Shown here: positions 15,224-23,470 of the stretch, in pieces
Layout: every line of letters begins with the position of its first letter
How positions within the stretch are numbered: the first letter of the stretch is position 1
From: an uncultured Collinsella sp.
GTDB lineage: Bacteria > Actinomycetota > Coriobacteriia > Coriobacteriales > Coriobacteriaceae
Length of the DNA: 35,068 nucleotides
Direction of reading: 5' to 3'
NCBI GenBank assembly: GCA_958421655.1
Contig: CATZMG010000015.1
Coordinates: forward strand, 1-35,068
Notes under the pieces: model-generated
What the model saw: only the letters and a program-made list of their open reading frames with translations
What the model was told of the DNA's origin: nothing
Databases searched by the model: none
Program-made: the position numbers and the translations under genes

Positions 15224-18200
15224 TATGTATTCACGACCTTTCCGGTTTCGCGATCGAGTTTTTGCGAGACGACGCGACTGACGCCGTCGGCTTGCATCGA
15301 GACACCGTAGAGAACGTCAGCATCCTCCATAGTACGGCGCTGATGCGAGATTACCAAGAGCTGCGTATCAGAACGCAGCACATCGAGGGCGCCGATGAGC
15401 TTGGACAGGTTGGCGTCGTCGAGTGCCGCCTCGACCTCGTCCAGCACATAGAACGGCACCGTACGCGTACGATACACGGCAAAGAGCAGGGCGAGCGCCG
15501 TCAGGCTCTTCTCGCCGCCCGACATGAGCATCATCTTGGTGATGCGCTTGCCGCGCGGCTGCGCCACGACCTCGATGCCCGTCTCGGCCGGATGCTCGGG
15601 GTCGGTCATCTCCAGATGTGCCTGGCCGCCTGGGAAGAGCATAGCGAAGATCTCGCGGAAATTCGCATCAACCTTCTCAAACGTCACCAGGAACGCCTTG
15701 CGCATCTTGCGGTCGATCGCCACGGTGATCTTGGTGAGCGCCTTGCGCGCGCTCTCCAGATCGGCAAGTTGCTCCTCGATGTAATCGGCACGGCGCTTGA
15801 GCTGCTCGTACTCCTCCATGGCGACTTGGTTCACAGGACCCAAGTTGTTGATCTGGCGCACGAGCTGGTTGAGCTCGCGCTCGGCGGCGTCGCGGTCGGT
15901 GGGCGCCGGCAGCATGAGCGCCTCCTCGAGCACCGTAGTGCCATCGGCGGTGATGGCCTTGATAGCAGCCTCGACCTGAACCTCGAGCTTGCCGCGTGCG
16001 ACCTTAAACTCGTTTTGCGTGGCGGTGGCGGCATCGAGCCGCTCCTTAGCGCGGGCAACCTCTGCCTTGGCGTCCTCGATGGTTTTCTTAAGCGAAGCCG
16101 AGTCCGCCTCCTCGAGCGAGGCCTGATCGCGCAGGCGCGCAGCCCAGTCCGAGGCGCGCTCCAACAGGGCAGAATAGCGCTCGTGCATGGGATCGACGCG
16201 AAGGCGCAGCAGCTCAAGCGAGCGCGAGGCCTGGCGTGTCCCGCGGATACGACGGTCGATACCCTCCAGGCGATGCTCAAGATCGGGCACACGGCCCTTC
16301 AGCGAACGCAGGCGCTCGCTCGTCTGAGCCAGGCGCACCTTTGCATCGGCAAGCTTTCCGGCGGCCTCGGAATCGTCACGGCGAACGCGATCGAGCTCGT
16401 CGTTGGCTTCGGCAATCTGGAGACCCAGGTCGCTTGCCTGCGCACGGGCCTCGTCGCGCGAACGGGTGAGCTCGTCCACGCGCGGACGTGCTGCACGAAC
16501 GGCCTCGGCAGCTTGCTCGCGGCGCTTAGAAATCCGTACCCGCTCGACCTCGGCATTGTTGGCACTCTGCTCCAGGCGGCCGATCTCGGAGAGCAGCGAG
16601 CGGCGCTCGCCCTCAAAGCGGGCGATCTCGCCGGCAGCATCGCCCTCGGCGGCACGGGCCTCTTCAACGGCAGCGTTGGCCTCAACGACCTGATCCGAAA
16701 CATGCTCAAACACGGTAGCAAGATCGGGCTCCAGGCCTTCCAGCTCGCGGATACGACGCTTGCGCTCCAGAACGCCCGAAGCCTCGCCGGCATCGAGCCC
16801 CACACGCACCAGGCCGCCACAGGCAACGCGCGCGCCATCGGGCGTCACGTAGGTCACACCGTCAACGACGGGCGCGGCCAGCGCGGCAGAAAGGTCATCG
16901 ACCACGTAATAGCCGCCGAGCAATGCCTCGACGACCGGACCGTAGCCCGCACGCACGGACAGACGATCAACAAGACGAGTACCGGCGGCACCCTCGGGGA
17001 CCGCAGAGCCACTCACGCTGCGCGCCACCAGCAGCGCCTCGCCCGAGGCCTTCTTCTGGTCCAGGGCGGCGCGACCGGCGCGCTCAAGTGCGGCAGCGTT
17101 ATCGAACAACAGGGCATCGATATCGCCGGCGAGCAGCTGCTCAACCAGGCCCTCAAGCTCACGAGGGGCCTCGAGCACATCGCCCAGACGACCCGAGACA
17201 TCGTCGCCCAGCGCGCCCACCAGACGGCTTACGAGCGGCGAGCTGTCGGCCATGCGAGCATCAAGCTTCTTTTGGCTCGCGAGCTCCGAGCGCACCTCGG
17301 ACAGCTTGTTGCGCGCCTCGCTCTCGCGGGCACGCAGGTCCTTGAGGGCAGCGCGCGCCGTCTCGGTGGCCTCGCGCGCATCGCTCTGGGCCTGACGAGC
17401 CGCCTCAAGGGCGCTCTCAAGCTCCTCAGCACGGTTGCGGCGGCTCTCAAGCGATGCCGTGACCTCCTCGAGCTGCTCATCGATCTGCTCCAGGCGCGAG
17501 GCATACATGTTGTCCTCGACCTCGGCGTTGCTCAGCGAGTCCTTCACCTTGGCGAGCTCGAGCGCAGCATTATCGGCAACGCGCTGCACATCGCGCTGTT
17601 CGCGCGTGAGCTGCGAAATCTGATTGTCGAGCGCAACGCGACGCTCGTGGAGCTCGGCGGCGGCAGGACCAGCGGCGTCGACGTCCTCCTGGGCCTGCAT
17701 ATGCGCGCCGGTCACTTCCTCGAGCTGAGCACGTGCGTCCTCGAGCTCCTCGACCACGCGACGGCGCTGATGCTCGGAGCTTGAGATCTGGCCGCGCATG
17801 TCGGACAGGCGCGACACCATGTTATGGCCCTTTTCCTCGAGCAGACGCATGTCTGAGTTAATGCGACCGACCACATCTTGCATATGGCGGCGCTGCTCGC
17901 CCAAGTCGCCCACAAACAGGCCCTTTTCTTCGAGCATGACCTGGAGCTTCTCGAGCTCGCGTTCCTTTTCGCCCAAGCGGTACTGCGCAAGCTCAAGCTC
18001 GGCAGCGCCCTCCTTGGAACGGCTCTCCAGGTCGTTCCACTGTGATTGCAGCGAACGAAGCTCATCGACGGCCAGCATCTGCGTAAGCTCGTTCGCGCGC
18101 GAGGACAGCTCTTTATACTTGCGCGCGCGATCGACCTGACGCTCCAGCGGTCGCAGCTGACGGGCGATTTCCTTGTTGATATCACGGGCACGGGTCAGGT

Positions 18201-18759
18201 GCTCGTCCATCGACTTAATCTTTTTGAGCGCACGCTCCTTGCGACGCTTGTGTTTGGAGATGCCGGCGGCCTCCTCAATGAGGGCACGGCGCTCCTCGGG
18301 GCGGCTCTGCAAAATGGCATCGAGCTTGCCCTGGCTGATGATGGAATGCGTATCCTTGCCCAGTCCCGAATCGTGCAGGATGTCCTGAATGTCCATCAGG
18401 CGGCACGGGCTCGAGTTGATGAGGTACTCGCTTTCGCCCGAGCGGTACATACGACGGGTGATGGCGACCTCGTCAAAGTCGACAGGCAGCATATGGTCCG
18501 AGTTATCGAGCACCAGCGTGACCTCGGCCACACCCACCGGCTTGCGCGCCGACGAGCCCGAGAAGATGACGTCCTCCATGGCCTGGCCGCGCAGCTGCTT
18601 GGCGCTCTGCTCGCCCAGGACCCACAGAATCGAGTCGGAGATGTTCGATTTTCCCGAGCCGTTGGGACCGACGATGACGGTCAGGCCCGGCTCAAACGTC
18701 ATATGGGCGCGGTCGGCAAACGACTTGAACCCTTTGAGCGTGAGGGACTTGAGATACAC
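15223..18759 (-). CDS. smc: Chromosome segregation ATPase SMC
   Basis: SMC is the condensin ATPase that organises and helps segregate the chromosome with ScpA and ScpB (not in this window). The 1178-residue protein has the N-terminal Walker A GPNGSGKSN (31-39), two long heptad-rich coiled coils, a hinge region around residues 500-680 (GYGPVVEALLGGYYVV), the ABC signature SGGEKS (1080-1085) and Walker B VLDEVEAAL from about 1105. Length is typical. The start is GTG at 18759, with GAGGAG only 2 bases upstream, a short spacing. The rnc stop lies 10 bases before it. Confidence 0.97.
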   Translation of the reverse strand: MYLKSLTLKGFKSFADRAHMTFEPGLTVIVGPNGSGKSNISDSILWVLGEQSAKQLRGQAMEDVIFSGSSARKPVGVAEVTLVLDNSDHMLPVDFDEVAITRRMYRSGESEYLINSSPCRLMDIQDILHDSGLGKDTHSIISQGKLDAILQSRPEERRALIEEAAGISKHKRRKERALKKIKSMDEHLTRARDINKEIARQLRPLERQVDRARKYKELSSRANELTQMLAVDELRSLQSQWNDLESRSKEGAAELELAQYRLGEKERELEKLQVMLEEKGLFVGDLGEQRRHMQDVVGRINSDMRLLEEKGHNMVSRLSDMRGQISSSEHQRRRVVEELEDARAQLEEVTGAHMQAQEDVDAAGPAAAELHERRVALDNQISQLTREQRDVQRVADNAALELAKVKDSLSNAEVEDNMYASRLEQIDEQLEEVTASLESRRNRAEELESALEAARQAQSDAREATETARAALKDLRARESEARNKLSEVRSELASQKKLDARMADSSPLVSRLVGALGDDVSGRLGDVLEAPRELEGLVEQLLAGDIDALLFDNAAALERAGRAALDQKKASGEALLVARSVSGSAVPEGAAGTRLVDRLSVRAGYGPVVEALLGGYYVVDDLSAALAAPVVDGVTYVTPDGARVACGGLVRVGLDAGEASGVLERKRRIRELEGLEPDLATVFEHVSDQVVEANAAVEEARAAEGDAAGEIARFEGERRSLLSEIGRLEQSANNAEVERVRISKRREQAAEAVRAARPRVDELTRSRDEARAQASDLGLQIAEANDELDRVRRDDSEAAGKLADAKVRLAQTSERLRSLKGRVPDLEHRLEGIDRRIRGTRQASRSLELLRLRVDPMHERYSALLERASDWAARLRDQASLEEADSASLKKTIEDAKAEVARAKERLDAATATQNEFKVARGKLEVQVEAAIKAITADGTTVLEEALMLPAPTDRDAAERELNQLVRQINNLGPVNQVAMEEYEQLKRRADYIEEQLADLESARKALTKITVAIDRKMRKAFLVTFEKVDANFREIFAMLFPGGQAHLEMTDPEHPAETGIEVVAQPRGKRITKMMLMSGGEKSLTALALLFAVYRTRTVPFYVLDEVEAALDDANLSKLIGALDVLRSDTQLLVISHQRRTMEDADVLYGVSMQADGVSRVVSQKLDRETGKVVNT

Positions 18760-18769
18760 GGCTCCTCGC

Positions 18770-19489
18770 TTAAACAGGCTTCTTGTTGAGAATCACGCCG
18801 TTGGTGGTGTAGCCCATGCGGTCGAGCGCCTCGAGTGCGGCAGCTCCCTCGGCCTCCTTCTTGGAGGAACCGGTGCCGCGGCCCTGGCGAATACCGTCGA
18901 TGAGCACCACAGCGGTAAAGGTCGGTGCGTGTGCCGGGCCCTCAGAGCCAACGAGCTTGTACGCCGGGGGCTCGTGGCCGTCGGCCTGCACGCACTCCTG
19001 CAAAAACGACTTGGGGTTCGCAGGATGCTCGGCACGCTCGGAGGCCAGGTGCGGCTTAAGCGTACGGTGGATAAAGTCCGCCGCAACGTCCCAGCCGGCA
19101 TCCAGATACAGCGCGCCCACAAGCGACTCGTAAACGTTCTCGAGCGCCGAATGCAGGCCGCGCGCGCCCGTGCCGGTCTCGGAGGCACCGAAGATGATGA
19201 TGTCGTCGATGCCCAGCTCATGGGACACCTCGGACAGCGTGGCGCCCGAGACGAGCGACACCTTCAGGCGCGTGAGCTTGCCCTCGTCAAACTCGGGATA
19301 GGACTCAAAGAGCGAACGGGCCACCACGGCGCCCAAAATGGAATCGCCCAAAAACTCAAGGCGCTCATAGCTCGCCGAGACGGGCTGACCTTCCACGGCA
19401 GAAGGGTGCGTGAGCGCCGCGCGCAGCAGCACCCTGTTATTGAACTCGTGGCCCAGAATTTCCTGGGCGCGCGCGAGTCGTTCAGACAA
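18770..19489 (-). CDS. rnc: Ribonuclease III
   Basis: RNase III cuts double-stranded RNA, including the rRNA precursor. The 239-residue protein has the catalytic signature ERLEFLGDSIL (42-52), a second acidic cluster in LENVYESLVGALYLD, and a C-terminal double-stranded RNA-binding domain (about 160-230, with GRGTGSSKKEAEGAAALEAL). The start is TTG at 19489. The nearest Shine-Dalgarno sequence, AAGGAGG, lies inside the end of acpP about 13 bases upstream, which is long but within range for coupled translation. The acpP-rnc-smc-ftsY order is common in Gram-positive bacteria. Confidence 0.95.
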   Translation of the reverse strand: MSERLARAQEILGHEFNNRVLLRAALTHPSAVEGQPVSASYERLEFLGDSILGAVVARSLFESYPEFDEGKLTRLKVSLVSGATLSEVSHELGIDDIIIFGASETGTGARGLHSALENVYESLVGALYLDAGWDVAADFIHRTLKPHLASERAEHPANPKSFLQECVQADGHEPPAYKLVGSEGPAHAPTFTAVVLIDGIRQGRGTGSSKKEAEGAAALEALDRMGYTTNGVILNKKPV

Positions 19490-19497
19490 AGCAAGAC

Positions 19498-19740
19498 TTA
19501 GGCCTCCTTGGCGTTTTCAATAGCGTCGACAGCGTCGGCGACAGAGTTGAGCGACAGCAGGGTCTCGTCATCGATCTCGAGGTCGAACTCGTCCTCGATG
19601 GCCGTCACCAGCTGCAGACGCTCGAGCGAATCAGCATCGAGATCGTCAAAGGTAGTCTCGTCGCTAATGTCGGCGACATCAACGCCCAGAACGTCAGCGG
19701 CGACTTCGGCGATCTTATCGAAGATTTCGGAGCGGTCCAT
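19498..19740 (-). CDS. acpP: Acyl carrier protein
   Basis: ACP carries growing acyl chains on a phosphopantetheine arm during fatty acid synthesis. The 80-residue, strongly acidic protein has the DSL motif with Ser38 as the attachment site (DADSLERLQLV) and a typical four-helix sequence. ATG at 19740 follows GAGAGGAAG. It sits between plsX, whose product uses acyl-ACP, and rnc. A GGTAGAAT sequence in the 124-base gap to plsX may be a -10 element for an own promoter. Confidence 0.96.
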   Translation of the reverse strand: MDRSEIFDKIAEVAADVLGVDVADISDETTFDDLDADSLERLQLVTAIEDEFDLEIDDETLLSLNSVADAVDAIENAKEA

Positions 19741-19864
19741 AGCGCTTCCTCTCGTATTGCGTGAACATCAACGAGCTGGCGCCGCAAGCGCAGCGCCAAG
19801 ACACGGTTTTGATTCTACCCCACGACGAAGGCCGCGAGGCACATAACAGAGCTCTAACTCGCTC

Positions 19865-20884
19865 CTACAAAACGATGCCGTCCATAGAGTTGGCGACGTT
19901 CTCGACCAGCCCGGCGCGCACGGCCTCCGCCGCGGCAAGCGTACCGTTTTTGACGGCCTCGACCGAGGTGGCACCGTGGCCGATCAGGACCACGCCACGC
20001 AGGCCCAGCAGAATGGCGCCGCCCTTCGCATCGCCCGAGAGCTTTGCCTTGATCTCGCGCATCTGCTTTTTGATGAGCAACGCGGCGATCTTGGTGCCGA
20101 GCGAAGCCATAAAGGCACCCTTGAGCTCTTGCAGCAAAAACTTAGCGGCGCCCTCGGTTGCCTTGAGCGCGATGTTGCCCGACATGCCATCGGCAACGAC
20201 GACGTCAAAGTTACCCGAGGTCAGGTCGGTGCCCTCGCAGTTGCCCACAAAGCCGGGAACGGCGGCCTTCATGGCGGGGAAGCACGCCTTGGTAAAGTTG
20301 GAGCCCTTCTCGTCCTCGGTGCCGTTGCCGAGCAGACCGACGCGGGGATGCTCAATGCCCAGGACGACGCGCGCATAGGCGCTACCCATCTGAGCAAAAC
20401 GCACCATGTCGTCGACCTCGACATCGGGGTTGGCGCCCATGTCGCACAGGACCGTCAGGCCGCCGGCGCGGTTGGGCAGTGCATTGGTGAGGCACGGACG
20501 CACCGGCTGCTTCTTGCCCTCCGCCAAATACCTAAACGGCGTCACGTAGGCGGTAGCGGCAGCGGTCATGGCGCCGGTGGAGCCGGCGGAGAAGAACGCA
20601 TCCGCGTTACCTTTCTTGATAGCGCGGCAGGCAAGCACGATCGAGGACTTGCGCTTGGTCATCACGGCTCGAATGGGATCGTCATCCATGGCGATGACAT
20701 CGGGCGCCTCCAATGCCTCGACGCGAGCGTGAGCCGCGGCAAAGGGGTTCACGATCTCTGCGGGACCGACGGCCAAGACCTCGATATCGGGATCCGCCGC
20801 AAGAGCCGCCTCGATACCGTCGAGGACAACCTGAGGCTTCTCGTCTCCACCCACAACGTCTACACAAACGCGAACGTTACTCAT
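19865..20884 (-). CDS. plsX: Phosphate acyltransferase PlsX
   Basis: PlsX turns acyl-ACP into acyl-phosphate, the donor used by PlsY in phospholipid synthesis; it is a peripheral membrane enzyme. The 339-residue protein has the family N terminus in a slightly altered form (VDVVGGD instead of VDAMGGD), then FFSAGSTGAMTAAA, LCDMGAN, GLLGNGTEDEKGS, VADGMSGNIALKATEG and a C-terminal GHGATS. ATG at 20884 is chosen because AAGGAG lies 7 bases upstream; an in-frame TTG at 20890 sits on top of that site. A terminator-like hairpin lies directly upstream. Confidence 0.95.
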   Translation of the reverse strand: MSNVRVCVDVVGGDEKPQVVLDGIEAALAADPDIEVLAVGPAEIVNPFAAAHARVEALEAPDVIAMDDDPIRAVMTKRKSSIVLACRAIKKGNADAFFSAGSTGAMTAAATAYVTPFRYLAEGKKQPVRPCLTNALPNRAGGLTVLCDMGANPDVEVDDMVRFAQMGSAYARVVLGIEHPRVGLLGNGTEDEKGSNFTKACFPAMKAAVPGFVGNCEGTDLTSGNFDVVVADGMSGNIALKATEGAAKFLLQELKGAFMASLGTKIAALLIKKQMREIKAKLSGDAKGGAILLGLRGVVLIGHGATSVEAVKNGTLAAAEAVRAGLVENVANSMDGIVL

Positions 20885-20901
20885 ATACAAGCTCCTTATA
20901 C

Positions 20902-20931
20902 AAAAATGGCCGACTCATTGAGCCGGCCATT
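20902..20931 (-). terminator. Terminator or attenuator between rpmF and plsX
   Basis: AATGGCCG (20905-20912) pairs with CGGCCATT (20924-20931), and further bases pair inside. On the minus strand the stem runs into a stretch of U. It ends only about 18 bases before the plsX start, so it would lower plsX expression relative to rpmF, or end the yceD-rpmF transcript. Confidence 0.7.
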
Positions 20932-20971
20932 GTGGTTCCAGTTGGAACGGCATCGCATCCAGAGTATACAG

Positions 20972-21151
20972 TTACTCGGTAACGATAACCTCGCGGTCCT
21001 TGTAGAAACCGCAGCTGGGGCACACGTGGTGCGGGAGCTTAACAGCACCGCAACGGGGGCACGTGGACTGAGCCGCAGTCGAGATCTTCATGTTGGCGGA
21101 ACGGCGGGTGTGAGTGCGGATACGACCCTGCTTTTGTTTAGGTACGGGCAT
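20972..21151 (-). CDS. rpmF: 50S ribosomal protein L32
   Basis: This 59-residue gene encodes L32. It starts MPVPKQKQGRIRTHTRRSAN, the usual basic N terminus, and carries a zinc ribbon with Cys31, Cys34, Cys44 and Cys47 (CPRCG and CPSCG). ATG at 21151 follows AAGGAAGG. It lies between yceD and plsX, the yceD-rpmF-plsX order widespread in bacteria. All four cysteines are kept, so this is the zinc-dependent form. Confidence 0.95.
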   Translation of the reverse strand: MPVPKQKQGRIRTHTRRSANMKISTAAQSTCPRCGAVKLPHHVCPSCGFYKDREVIVTE

Positions 21152-21215
21152 AGTGACCTTCCTTATGAACTATCCAGTGTGGCGATTACGCGCAAGTAGC
21201 GATACTACCACAGTT

Positions 21216-21770
21216 TTACTCGTCAAGCTTGAGATTCTTCAATGCTGCAAATGGATTTTCCGTGGCAGCGGCCCATTCGGCCTCTGCTTGAGCGGCGCAA
21301 TCGCATTGCTCGACGTTGAGATTGATGCCGCAAGTGGGGCATAGGCCGCGACAATCGGGCTTGCACAGGACAACGAACGGCGTGTCCATGACGACCGCGT
21401 CGTTGATGGGCTCACCCAGATCGACGATGCGATCCTCGCCCAGTAACTCGTAGCCATCTTCGTAGGCCTCGGGGTCCTCGGGCTCGTTAAAGAGATAGAA
21501 TTCCTCAATCTCACCGGCAATATCAAACGAAGCGGGCTCCAGGCAACGGTCGCACTCACCGGTTGCGTGCGCGCGGACCATGCCCGTAAGCAGAACACCG
21601 GTGCCGGCATTGGTAAAGACCACGTCGTAGTCAATTCCGTCCTGCAGCTGGTACTCCTTCTCGCCCACCGTATAGGCGGCGACATCGACCTTGCCGGTCA
21701 GCGGATACGAGTCTCCGGGAAACTCGAGCTGCTCGGAAAGATCGACGGTAACGCTCGGAAACTCAGCCAT
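21216..21770 (-). CDS. yceD: YceD/DUF177 family protein
   Basis: The 184-residue protein belongs to DUF177 (YceD), which in many bacteria precedes rpmF and is linked to 23S rRNA accumulation; its molecular action is uncertain. Family marks are GECDRCLEPASFDIAGEIEEFYLF in the middle and DTPFVVLCKPDCRGLCPTCG near the end, with several Cys that may bind metal. The acidic stretch EPEDPEAYEDG is usual. The ATG at 21770 overlaps the TAA of the upstream coiled-coil gene by one base, so translation is probably coupled. Its own ribosome binding site is weak. Confidence 0.9.
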   Translation of the reverse strand: MAEFPSVTVDLSEQLEFPGDSYPLTGKVDVAAYTVGEKEYQLQDGIDYDVVFTNAGTGVLLTGMVRAHATGECDRCLEPASFDIAGEIEEFYLFNEPEDPEAYEDGYELLGEDRIVDLGEPINDAVVMDTPFVVLCKPDCRGLCPTCGINLNVEQCDCAAQAEAEWAAATENPFAALKNLKLDE

Positions 21771-22267
21771 TACCACTGACCGTTCTGCTGGGCGGCACCC
21801 TCGTTGAGCTGCTGACGACAACGGGTCACCGTACCGGTCAGGCTCTTGAGGTTCTCCTCGAGGTGCGTAAAGACCTGCTCGGCGTAGTCCTCGGCGGCAT
21901 AACGCGTCTCGCGCTCATACTGCTGGGCACGGTCGCGAATGTCGTCGGCCTGCTGCTGCGCTAAGCGGACAATCTCCTGCTCACCGGCAATGGTGAGGGC
22001 CTGCTGCTGAGCATCGGCGATGATGGAATCGGCCTGAGCGGCGGCGGAAGCCATAAGCTCCTCGCGCTCCTTGAGGATACGGCGGGACTTCTGCCATTCC
22101 TCGGGATAGCTCATGCGGATCTCGTCGAGGATGTTAAAGAAGACGTCGGCGTCGATAACCTTCATCTGGGCGTTCTTGCCGAACGGCGTCTTAGCCTCTT
22201 CGATGAGCCCCTCGAGCTCGTCGACAAGACTCACAATCCTGTCGCCAGGAAAATTCTCGCCCGGCAT
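21770..22267 (-). CDS. Coiled-coil protein of unknown function
   Basis: I do not recognise a specific family. The 165-residue protein has a short N-terminal domain (IVSLVDELEGLIEEAKTPFGKNAQMKVIDADVFFNILDEI) followed from about residue 55 to 145 by an Ala/Gln/Glu-rich coiled coil (SIIADAQQQALTIAGEQEIVRLAQQQADDI and on). The pattern resembles DivIVA/SepIVA-type or ATP synthase b-like proteins of actinobacteria, a loose similarity only. There is no membrane segment. ATG at 22267 follows AAGGAG by 5 bases. It heads the yceD-rpmF transcript, so a link to cell envelope or ribosome work is possible but unproven. Confidence 0.75.
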   Translation of the reverse strand: MPGENFPGDRIVSLVDELEGLIEEAKTPFGKNAQMKVIDADVFFNILDEIRMSYPEEWQKSRRILKEREELMASAAAQADSIIADAQQQALTIAGEQEIVRLAQQQADDIRDRAQQYERETRYAAEDYAEQVFTHLEENLKSLTGTVTRCRQQLNEGAAQQNGQW

Positions 22268-22302
22268 CCGGTCTCCTTTCATAGGTAACATATCATCGTG
22301 TT

Positions 22303-22331
22303 AGTTTACCACATGCGACCAGGCATTAAAA
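22303..22331 (-). promoter_or_regulatory. Promoter candidate for the coiled-coil/yceD/rpmF operon
   Basis: On the minus strand TTTTAA (22326-22331) and TAAACT (22303-22308) are 17 bases apart, and TGG just before the -10 gives an extended element. It lies between the coaD stop and the coiled-coil gene start. Confidence 0.5.
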
Positions 22332-22335
22332 AACG

Positions 22336-22833
22336 TCACGAAAAGCGATGTTTGAGCGCCTTGACCACATTGGGTGGAACAAAATTAGAGACATCGCTGC
22401 CGAGCGAGGCAATCTGGCGAACCACCGAGCTCGAGATATAGCCGTACTGCGGCGCACTCATAACAAAGATGGACTCCAGCTCGTTATCCAGGCGGTAGTT
22501 GAGGTCGGCCTGCTGCAGCTCGTACTCAAAGTCGGTCATGGCACGCAGGCCCTTGACCACGGCTCCTGCTCCCTGTTCGCGGGCAAAATCGACCAAGAGG
22601 CCGGTGAAGGGCAGCACCTCGACGCCGTCAATATCGCCGAGCGCCTCACGGGCCAGCGCCACGCGCTCGTCGAGCCTAAACGTGGTGCCGACGCCGTTTT
22701 TTCCCTGCGACTCGGCAACGGCCACGATCACGCTGGGAAAGATGCGACGGGCGCGGCGGATGACGTCGATATGGCCAAACGTGATGGGATCGAAGGTGCC
22801 CGGGACGATTACGCGGTTAATGGTGTCACTCAT
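22336..22833 (-). CDS. coaD: Phosphopantetheine adenylyltransferase
   Basis: CoaD joins ATP and 4'-phosphopantetheine to form dephospho-CoA, the fourth step of CoA synthesis. The 165-residue protein has the nucleotidyltransferase motif PGTFDPITFGH (11-21) and the C-terminal ISSSVVR that binds ATP phosphates. Length is standard. ATG at 22833 has TGGAGG 6 bases upstream, and overlaps the end of rsmD by 8 bases. The rsmD-coaD pair is a common bacterial arrangement. Confidence 0.96.
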   Translation of the reverse strand: MSDTINRVIVPGTFDPITFGHIDVIRRARRIFPSVIVAVAESQGKNGVGTTFRLDERVALAREALGDIDGVEVLPFTGLLVDFAREQGAGAVVKGLRAMTDFEYELQQADLNYRLDNELESIFVMSAPQYGYISSSVVRQIASLGSDVSNFVPPNVVKALKHRFS

Positions 22834-23470
22834 GGGCGTCCTCCAAAGGCGCATCCTCGTCATTGTCGCTGCCGTCGGCATTTTCGGCCCCGTTCGTGGC
22901 CGACCAGCGCAGCAAGTCAACCGAGGTTATGCCGTAGCGCTTCTCGCGCACGGTCTCAAAACCGGTCGGGTGAGCGCCCGTATCGGCCGCGGCGTGCTCA
23001 AAGAGCGCGTAGGCGCCCTGCACCAGCAAGCCTTGCTGAGCTAGGTTTTGCAGCAGCTCCTCGACCGGCTCGGCGCCAAAAGCATAGGGCGGATCGAGCA
23101 GGACCAGGTCAAAGGGACCACCCGGCACGCGGCCGCGCGAAGCGCTTGCCAGCACGTCACCCGTCACCACGCGCCAACGCGCACGGTCGCGGCAGAGCGA
23201 TTCGATATTCTTGGTAATCAGACGAGAAGCGTTGCGATCGATCTCGAACGTGGTGAGCGAGCGAGCACCGCGCGAGAGCATCTCGATACCCAAGGCGCCG
23301 GAGCCGCCAAAGGCGTCCAGCACGCGGACCTCGTCCAGATCGAAGTCGAATGCCGACATGACCATAGATGCGCACGCCTCGCGCACGCGATCGGTCGTGG
23401 GGCGGGTGACATCGCGACCACGGGGCTCCTCGATCTTACGACCGCGCCATTCGCCGCCGATGATTCTCAT
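22826..23470 (-). CDS. rsmD: 16S rRNA (guanine-N2)-methyltransferase RsmD
   Basis: RsmD methylates G966 (E. coli numbering) of 16S rRNA with S-adenosylmethionine. The 214-residue protein starts MRIIGGEWRGRKI, has TRPTTDRVREA, the SAM-binding LDAFGGSGALGIE (about 51-63) and the catalytic LLDPPY (DPPY at 126-129). An acidic C-terminal tail of about 20 residues extends past the usual end. The ATG overlaps the recG stop (ATGA), with AAGGAGG 10 bases upstream. Overlap with coaD on the other side suggests one coupled transcript. Confidence 0.94.
   Translation of the reverse strand: MRIIGGEWRGRKIEEPRGRDVTRPTTDRVREACASMVMSAFDFDLDEVRVLDAFGGSGALGIEMLSRGARSLTTFEIDRNASRLITKNIESLCRDRARWRVVTGDVLASASRGRVPGGPFDLVLLDPPYAFGAEPVEELLQNLAQQGLLVQGAYALFEHAAADTGAHPTGFETVREKRYGITSVDLLRWSATNGAENADGSDNDEDAPLEDAHE

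Noticed and set aside
15205..17784. Plus-strand frame of 859 codons opposite smc
   Set aside because: Antisense of the SMC coiled coil. The low-complexity Leu/Ala/Arg composition comes from complemented Glu/Arg/Ala codons.
22834..22920. Longer start for coaD adding 29 residues
   Set aside because: The extension lies inside rsmD in another frame. ATG 22833 has a good ribosome binding site and gives the standard 165-residue length.
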